A stretch of 19,165 bases of DNA, taken from JANSWO01 sp964351875. Lineage in GTDB: Bacteria > Pseudomonadota > Gammaproteobacteria > Pseudomonadales > Azotimanducaceae. The notes under the pieces are model-generated. The model did not search any database and was not told the origin of the DNA. It was given only the letters and a program-made list of their open reading frames with translations. The stretch is from NCBI GenBank assembly GCA_964351875.1, contig CAYGQC010000069.1:1-19165 (forward strand), written 5' to 3'. Position 1 is the stretch's first letter. Every line of letters starts with the position of its first letter. Both the position numbers and the translations under genes were made by a program. Below are positions 14,512 to 19,165 of the stretch, in pieces.

Positions 14512-15742
14512 ATGCGAGCTGAAGCCGTCGCCAAGGGCCTGGCGGCCATGGAATGCCCAGCGCCCGAGACACATCCCTGGGTCACGCCATTGCGCCCCGC
14601 GAAGGTGGCGGTCGTGTCTACGGCCGGGCTTTGTCACCGCGGCGATCCGCCGTTCAGCTTCGGCGGCTCTGACTATCGGGTCATTGATCGGGAAGACTCG
14701 CGCGATGTGGTGATGAGCCACATCTCCACCAATTTTGATCGTTCCGGCTTCGCGCAGGACCTTAACGTGGTTCTTCCGCTGCAGCGCCTGGATGAGCTGG
14801 CGGAAGAGGGTGTTATCGGCAGCGTGTCCCGTTGGCACTACTCATTTATGGGAGCAACGGACNNNNNNNNNNGCAACGGACCCCGCGCAGATGGCGTCCG
14901 CTAGCAGCGCGCTTGCCGATGTGATGATGCGAGACGAGGTTGATGTCGTCCTGCTCGTGCCTGTCTGACCACTCTGTACGCGCGCCGTGTGCGGGCTTGC
15001 TCACCAATTTGAAAGCGCTGGTATAACGACGATCGTGCTGGGGCTCGTGCCGCAGCATGTGCTGGCGATGATGCCACCGAGAGCGCTGAACGTTCCCTTC
15101 GAACTCGGCCGGCCACTGGGCAAGCCCGGCGATGCCGAGTATCAACGGCGTGTTCTGAAGGCCGCATTTGCGCTCCTGGATTCTGAAGCTGGCCCGGTGG
15201 TTGCCGAGTTTGATGATCCCGACTATCAGATCGCGACGATTGAGGACGAGGGTTGGGCGTGTCCGGTGACGTTTGCGAGTGCCCGGGAAGACACGTCTGC
15301 GGCGCGTCTTCACGCTGAAATTGCGGCTCTGCTGCCGTGGTTCCATCGCGCCTCAGAGCAAGCCAGTACGGCAACGGGGACAAGCGGTTTATCGGTTGAG
15401 CAAGTGGCGACGCTGCTGCTCGCGCTGGCGGACGCACAGGCGTGGGCATTTGAGGCGGAGTTCACAGCCGATGGCCCGTTGTCGGCGGTCTCGGCCGAAT
15501 GCCGAGCGCTGTCAGTCGGAGACCGGTTCAAGCTCGCTTGCGAGGATCTTAAGATGTTCTACATCGAGGCGATTGCAGCTCAACCCAATCCGCCGTCACC
15601 TGTGTCGCTGCAGAACTGGTTCTGGCAGCAAACGGAAGCTGGAGCGTTGCTGTTGTCGCTAAAGGCCTCGCTTGCGGACAACCCGGACAAGCTCCTGCGT
15701 AACCATGCGCGGTTTACGATAGTGCCCGCGGAGCTGCATTAA
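14512..15742 (+). CDS. GrdB/PrdB-like selenoprotein (glycine/sarcosine/betaine reductase selenoprotein B family), read through an in-frame TGA and a gap
   Basis: The N-terminal part (PAKVAVVSTAGLCHRGDPPF at about 29-48, FGGSDYRVID, VVMSHISTNFDRSGFAQDLN, EEGVIGSVSRWHYSFMGATD) matches the proteobacterial branch of the selenoprotein B family. The frame breaks at the 10-N run. If the 9-base duplication around it is collapsed (19 bases removed), it continues in one frame as PAQMASASSALADVMM and DVVLLVPV, then TGA (14966-14968), then PLCTRAVCGLAHQFESAG and PPRALNVPFELGRPLG. The TGA would be selenocysteine 146 in a U-P-L-C redox motif. The total would be 403 residues. After the core, a C-terminal extension of roughly 170 residues contains LKMFYIEAIAAQPNPPSP and LQNWFWQQTEAG. 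Clostridial relatives reduce glycine or D-proline; the proteobacterial function is unknown. It starts 48 bases after the DUF3299 gene and may share its operon. Confidence 0.82.
14863..14872. other. Assembly gap of 10 N inside the selenoprotein gene
   Basis: GCAACGGAC occurs immediately before (14854-14862) and immediately after (14873-14881) the N run. Removing the ten N and one copy joins GATD to PAQM in one frame. The gap therefore appears to be an unmerged overlap, not missing sequence or a natural frameshift. Confidence 0.9.
14966..14968 (+). other. In-frame TGA, probable selenocysteine codon
   Basis: The TGA is followed by PLC, giving U-P-L-C, and family-like sequence continues without a break for 257 codons to the TAA at 15740. 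Selenocysteine at this place in a UXXC motif is the known arrangement in this family. Confidence 0.85.
14979..14993 (+). promoter_or_regulatory. Candidate bacterial SECIS hairpin
   Basis: CGCGC (14979-14983) pairs with GTGCG (14989-14993), including one G-U pair, around a five-base loop GCCGT that contains G and U. The loop lies 15 bases after the end of the TGA, near the usual distance for a bacterial SECIS read by SelB. The lower stem is not convincing by eye, so the element itself is tentative. Confidence 0.45.
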
Positions 15743-15769
15743 AGAAGCTAATGCGTAACTGAGCCGGCG

Positions 15770-16669
15770 CTACTGGAAGACAACGCTGCGCTGGCCGTTT
15801 AAAAGCACTCGGTGCTCGGCCTGATAGCGAACGGCCTTGGCCAATACGACGCGCTCGATATCACGTCCTACGGCAACCAGATCGGCAGGCTTTGTGCGAT
15901 GGTCAACCCGTTCGATCCCCTGCTCGATAATCGGGCCTTCGTCCAGGTCTGCGGTGACGTAGTGGGCAGTCGCCCCGATGAGTTTGACGCCGCGTTCGAA
16001 AGCCTGATGATAGGGCTTGGCTCCCTTGAAGCTCGGCAGAAACGAGTGGTGGATGTTGATTATTCGGCCGTGCAGATGTCGGCAGAAATCCGCTGACAGC
16101 ACCTGCATGTAGCGCGCGAGAACTACAAAGTCGACGTTTCGCTCTGCGATCTCTCGAAGTAGCTTCTCTTCCTGCTCTGCTTTGTTTTTGGCATCGATGG
16201 GCAGGTGCAGAAAGTCGACGTCGCTGCTGGCTGCAAGCGGGTAGGCATCACGATGATTCGAGACGATCAGGGGGATGTCGACGTTTATCTCGCCGTTGCG
16301 CACGCGGTAGAGCAGATCGATAAGACAGTGATCCATCTTGGAGACCATGATCAGCGCTCTAGGCCGCTTCGCCAGCGGCCAGATCTCCGACACCATCTCG
16401 TACTCCATACGCAGCGCTTCGAACGATGCCGTCAGGCTGTCCGCATCCTGAGGTGCAGCAAAGTGCACGCGCATGAAAAACGTCGCGCTATGGGAATCAC
16501 CAAACTGATCACTGTCGAGGATGTTGCCGCTGTTGGCGACGAGCCAACGGGTAACGGCGTGGACGATGCCGCGCTGGTCCGGACAGGAAAACGTCAGAAC
16601 GTATTCTGGCGCGCTGTCGGGTGTCGAAGATCTGCTCGTATCCGAGCGAGCGTGTTGGGTCTGCGTCAC
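15770..16669 (-). CDS. purU: Formyltetrahydrofolate deformylase
   Basis: PurU hydrolyses 10-formyl-tetrahydrofolate to formate and tetrahydrofolate, balancing one-carbon pools and supplying formate for purine synthesis. The 299-residue protein has an N-terminal ACT domain (about 22-100; YVLTFSCPDQRGIVHAVT) and a C-terminal formyltransferase-like domain. The catalytic triad is visible as N205 and H207 (IINIHHSFLPSFKGAKPYHQ) and D243 (DLDEGPIIEQ). Length is slightly above the E. coli enzyme because of a polar N-terminal tail of about 20 residues. The start is a GTG at 16669 with AGGA upstream. It follows avtA by 60 bases in the same direction and may be co-transcribed with it. Confidence 0.95.
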   Translation of the reverse strand: MTQTQHARSDTSRSSTPDSAPEYVLTFSCPDQRGIVHAVTRWLVANSGNILDSDQFGDSHSATFFMRVHFAAPQDADSLTASFEALRMEYEMVSEIWPLAKRPRALIMVSKMDHCLIDLLYRVRNGEINVDIPLIVSNHRDAYPLAASSDVDFLHLPIDAKNKAEQEEKLLREIAERNVDFVVLARYMQVLSADFCRHLHGRIINIHHSFLPSFKGAKPYHQAFERGVKLIGATAHYVTADLDEGPIIEQGIERVDHRTKPADLVAVGRDIERVVLAKAVRYQAEHRVLLNGQRSVVFQ

Positions 16670-16729
16670 GATGTCATCCTGAATCGATAGAGCGTGTCGG
16701 CGGCTGGCCTCAAAGTGTCACCCTTGGAG

Positions 16730-17989
16730 CTAGCGATACGCCTTTGCAACTTCCTCGGCAATGATCACCAGGCCTTCGCGAACCGTCTGCTCGTCTTGAG
16801 CATAGGATATTCGCAGGCACTGCCGGCTGTGCGGCCAGTCTTTCAGGCCGATGAAGAACTCCTCGCCTGGCACCACTAACACGTTGCGAGCCTTGAGCCG
16901 TTCATACAGCTCGCGAGAGCTGATAGGCATCGCATCGAGCCAGAGCCACAAGAAGAACGCGCCTTCCGGAACGTGCAAACGCCAGGGGATATCATCTCCT
17001 ATGCGGGCGAACGCATCATGCAACCAGCGCACGCTTTGCTCAGCTCGTTTGCGATAGAAAGGCCGGATGTGTTCGGCGGTGAGGCGGTCAAGATCGCCGC
17101 ACTGAATCAGCTCGGTGGCAAGCGCCGGCCCGAGGGTGCCGGTGGCGAGGCTCGCGATCGTGTTGGCGTTGGCGAGCGCGTGGGTAACCTCTTCGCTGGC
17201 GATTACCATGCCGGTACGCACGCCGGGCAGGCCAAGCTTGGACAGACTGAGTACGAGTACCGTGTTGTCGCTGAAATACGGTGTCGCATCGTTGAACAGA
17301 ATATTTGGGAATGGCGGGCCATACGCGCCGTCGATGATCAACGGCGCATCGTATTGGCGAGCGACTGAATCGAGGTGTTCGATCTCGGCGTCAGTAAGAA
17401 CGTTGCCCGTGGGGTTGGTGGGGCGCGAGACACATAGAGCTGCGGTGTTCATGTCGAGTCTCAGCTCGTCGAAATCCACAGCGTATTTGAAGGTTCGGGT
17501 ATCGGATTCGATGATGTCGGGCTTGGTGGATGTGAAGAAGCCCTCACTCATTCCGATGTCGGCGTAGCCGATGTACTCCGGAACCACTGGCAGGTGTATG
17601 TGACGTTTGCCGCCATCTGAGGTGTCGCCAGCGATCAGATTGAACAGCAAGAAAAACGCCGCCTGGCTACCGTTGGTAACGGTCACGTTTTCCGGGCCGA
17701 TGTCCCAGCCGAATTTTCTCGACAGGTACTCGGCCAGCTCGCGCCTAAAATCCGGATCACCCTTAGGTGAGGAGTAGACGCCGAGCAGTTGATGACGCTT
17801 CTCGGAGGACTGCAGAACTGCCTCAAGGCGGTGCTGAAAGAGATTCTCTACTTCAGGCAAGTAGGCTGGATTGCCGCCGCCCATAAAGCGCATCTCAGGG
17901 TTTTCGCGCAGCGCGCTCGCCAGATCATCCATCAGTTCAACGATGCCGGATGAGCCTGCAAATTTTTCGCCGAACGCCGACAGCTTCAT
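16730..17989 (-). CDS. avtA: Valine--pyruvate aminotransferase
   Basis: AvtA transfers the amino group between valine/2-oxoisovalerate and alanine/pyruvate in the cytoplasm and uses PLP. The 419-residue protein aligns along its whole length with my memory of E. coli AvtA (417 residues): FGEKFAGSSGIVELMDDL, MGGGNPAYLPE, NGSQAAFFLLFNL, PEYIGYAD, VSRPTNPTGNVLTD, IIDGAYGPPFP and the PLP-lysine motif SLSKLGLPGVRTGM, ending with PEGAFFLWLWLD and VLVVPGEEFF. AAGGA (complement of 17999-18003) precedes the ATG by nine bases. The substrate links it to the branched-chain pathway that also feeds leuA at the other end of the window. Confidence 0.95.
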   Translation of the reverse strand: MKLSAFGEKFAGSSGIVELMDDLASALRENPEMRFMGGGNPAYLPEVENLFQHRLEAVLQSSEKRHQLLGVYSSPKGDPDFRRELAEYLSRKFGWDIGPENVTVTNGSQAAFFLLFNLIAGDTSDGGKRHIHLPVVPEYIGYADIGMSEGFFTSTKPDIIESDTRTFKYAVDFDELRLDMNTAALCVSRPTNPTGNVLTDAEIEHLDSVARQYDAPLIIDGAYGPPFPNILFNDATPYFSDNTVLVLSLSKLGLPGVRTGMVIASEEVTHALANANTIASLATGTLGPALATELIQCGDLDRLTAEHIRPFYRKRAEQSVRWLHDAFARIGDDIPWRLHVPEGAFFLWLWLDAMPISSRELYERLKARNVLVVPGEEFFIGLKDWPHSRQCLRISYAQDEQTVREGLVIIAEEVAKAYR

Positions 17990-18066
17990 CGCCTGGATTC
18001 CTTAAACCTCAAAGCCACTGTTAAAACCAGAGCGCAGCGCGACTGGCGGGTGGCCGTGCGCGATGC

Positions 18067-18086
18067 CTTCTCGGGGTGACGAGAAG
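18067..18086. repeat. Hairpin upstream of avtA and the acyl-CoA-dehydrogenase-like gene
   Basis: CTTCTCG and CGAGAAG form a perfect seven-pair stem around a six-base loop. A second, smaller hairpin (GGCTC-GGT-GAGCC) lies at 18183-18195. They sit in the 264-base divergent region between avtA and the gene at 18254. No promoter boxes or known operator were recognised. Confidence 0.35.
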
Positions 18087-18253
18087 CGCGAATTGTCCGG
18101 CTTGTCGCCGCAGAATGCGAATCTCGCGCGACACGGCCTCGCATTGTGCTGGCCGGCTCAGTAGCCTGTGCCGCCTTGATGAGGCTCGGTGAGCCCGGGC
18201 TGAGCCTGACCATTGGCAGGCAACAGAGCAAGCAAACGTTACAGGCCAGAACG

Positions 18254-19114
18254 ATGTCAGATCAGACCCCTCAGATTCTTGTGAGCCTTGCAGCGCAGGC
18301 GTTGGAGTTACCCCGTGAGCCAGTTGCCGAGGCGGAGTATCGCCGGCAGTGGGGCGACGCGCTTGCACTCGAGCGCCAGCCCCGAACACTTGCGCTGGCC
18401 GGCGGCTACCTGGCAAGCCAGCTACCCTGGGTGTTCGTTGCCGGTTATCAAGCTGCGATTCGCTGGGTGTTTCCTGATGTCAGCATTGCTGGGTGGTTGG
18501 CCTTTGCCGCCTCAGAAAGCCGGGATGCCAAGAATCCGTTGCCTGGCGTGCGCCGGGATGAGAGCGGCTCGCTCACGGGTTGGAAAACCTGGGTAGCTGC
18601 CGTCAACAGCATTGATGGTCTTCTGGTTCTATCGAAACCAGAGGGTTCCGGTGCGTCGGCGGTTTGCGAAATCTCAAGCTCAGCAGATGGGCTGACGCTT
18701 CACGGGCCCGATGCTGCAGCCCCTGCAAGCCGATTTCTCGCGGCGATGAGCCAGGGCAGGGCGGAGCTGTCGGGCGTGCCGGCCAGCCAGGCGCGGGAAC
18801 TCTCAACGCAGCGTTTGCGCTGGTTTCGCTACGCCGAAGCCATCTCGGTTTACACCGCGCTGAGCGCGTTCCTACTGCGTCAGTCCGAGGTGATTGCGGA
18901 TGCAGGCTTGCGCGAGGATGTCCGTGAGCTCTTTGCGAATCAGCCAGCGGCGTTTGAGCGGGATAGCGAAGACTCGCTCGCGCTGGCTGCGAAGGAGGTT
19001 GCTAACAGCACAATTGCGTGTGCCAAGCGATATCAGGTTGCGGCCGGCGAGCGCGCACCGGGCAACTGGCCCGTGGACCGGCGCTTGATCACAATGTATG
19101 CGCCCCGGGACTGA
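18254..19114 (+). CDS. Protein of unknown function with distant acyl-CoA dehydrogenase likeness
   Basis: From the ATG at 18254 the product is 286 residues, soluble, with no signal peptide. The frame is open upstream to 18146, but that part looks non-coding. Segments such as TLALAGGYLASQLPWVFVAGYQAAIRWVFP (helical), LAFAASESRDAKNPLPGV, and especially SLTGWKTWVAAVNSIDGLLVLSKPEG recall the middle domain of acyl-CoA dehydrogenases, where a GxKxWV...A...D...V pattern occurs. Helices LRWFRYAEAISVYTALSAFLLRQS would match the C-terminal bundle. The usual FAD-contacting and catalytic Glu motifs are not evident, and the protein is shorter than the usual 380 residues. It may therefore be a degenerate or regulatory relative. 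Recognition is weak. Confidence 0.55.
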   Translation: MSDQTPQILVSLAAQALELPREPVAEAEYRRQWGDALALERQPRTLALAGGYLASQLPWVFVAGYQAAIRWVFPDVSIAGWLAFAASESRDAKNPLPGVRRDESGSLTGWKTWVAAVNSIDGLLVLSKPEGSGASAVCEISSSADGLTLHGPDAAAPASRFLAAMSQGRAELSGVPASQARELSTQRLRWFRYAEAISVYTALSAFLLRQSEVIADAGLREDVRELFANQPAAFERDSEDSLALAAKEVANSTIACAKRYQVAAGERAPGNWPVDRRLITMYAPRD

Positions 19115-19165
19115 TTACTGGTCGAGAACCAGCACCGCATCGCCAACCGTCGTGCTGCCCGGTGT
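19115..19165 (-). CDS. C-terminal end of a minus-strand gene
   Basis: The complement ends in TAA (19117-19115), preceded by TPGSTTVGDAVLVLDQ. A final G-x-x-x-VGDxVxVL strand is common at the end of MOSC-domain proteins, but 16 residues are too few to name the product. Its stop codon directly abuts the stop of the convergent gene. Confidence 0.5.
   Translation of the reverse strand, partial: TPGSTTVGDAVLVLDQ

Noticed and set aside
14491..14968. Separate short genes ending at the gap and at the TGA, and a new gene starting with GTG at 14987
   Set aside because: The pieces fit one family protein in sequence order, the GTG at 14987 has no ribosome binding site, and the frame is continuous from the TGA onward once the duplication is collapsed.
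14512..15742. Pseudogene interpretation of the selenoprotein gene
   Set aside because: The only frame break coincides with an N gap with duplicated flanks, and the only stop is a TGA exactly at the family's selenocysteine position. No other stop occurs in 257 codons.

Overview
The window looks like a piece of an uncultured, free-living gammaproteobacterial chromosome, probably from a metagenome assembly. Supporting signs are a tRNA-Glu of typical gammaproteobacterial sequence, a DUF3080-type lipoprotein, AvtA and PurU of E. coli type, and an ABC/FtsX/DUF3299 trio of the kind known from Pseudomonas. The DNA is moderately GC-rich, and GTG and TTG starts are frequent. There are two runs of N (100 and 10 bases). 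Both are flanked by duplicated sequence, which suggests contig ends joined by a scaffolder. Taxonomy below class cannot be read from the sequence.

Layout. 1-410 holds no convincing complete gene; a minus-strand gene may leave the left edge. 411-2111 is leuA (2-isopropylmalate synthase, long type). 2277-3836 encodes a Tat-exported PhoX/DUF839 protein. 3837-4231 is intergenic, with a hairpin and two copies of a 92-bp inverted-repeat element. 4232-5041 (minus) is a crotonase-family enzyme, and 5175-5411 a small unknown protein. 5454-7156 (minus) is a translationally coupled pair: a luciferase-like (F420-type) oxidoreductase followed by a NUDT7/19-like Nudix hydrolase. 7282-9967 is a tight plus-strand run (DUF503, DUF3080 lipoprotein, a membrane-anchored unknown protein and a glycerophosphodiester phosphodiesterase) in which all four starts appear to be TTG or GTG. 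10030-10905 is a DUF815-type P-loop ATPase. A tRNA-Glu(TTC) follows at 11032-11107 with a clear sigma-70 promoter, then about 700 bp of tandem repeats containing the 100-N gap.

The most interesting part is 11852-15742. An ABC ATPase, an FtsX-type permease with a histidine-rich periplasmic insert, and a DUF3299 periplasmic protein form a compact operon resembling the zinc-starvation locus PA4064-PA4066 of Pseudomonas aeruginosa. Forty-eight bases later begins a gene of the glycine/sarcosine/betaine reductase selenoprotein B (GrdB/PrdB-like) family. Its reading frame is interrupted by the 10-N gap and by one in-frame TGA at 14966-14968. Collapsing the 9-base duplication around the gap restores one frame of 403 residues, with TGA as a selenocysteine codon in a U-P-L-C motif and a long C-terminal extension after the family core. 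A small hairpin just after the TGA is a candidate bacterial SECIS element. No Sec-insertion genes (selA, selB, selC, selD) lie in the window, so they must be elsewhere if this reading is correct.

The right end carries avtA and purU on the minus strand (valine-pyruvate aminotransferase and formyltetrahydrofolate deformylase), an acyl-CoA-dehydrogenase-like protein of unknown function, and the last 16 codons of a minus-strand gene.
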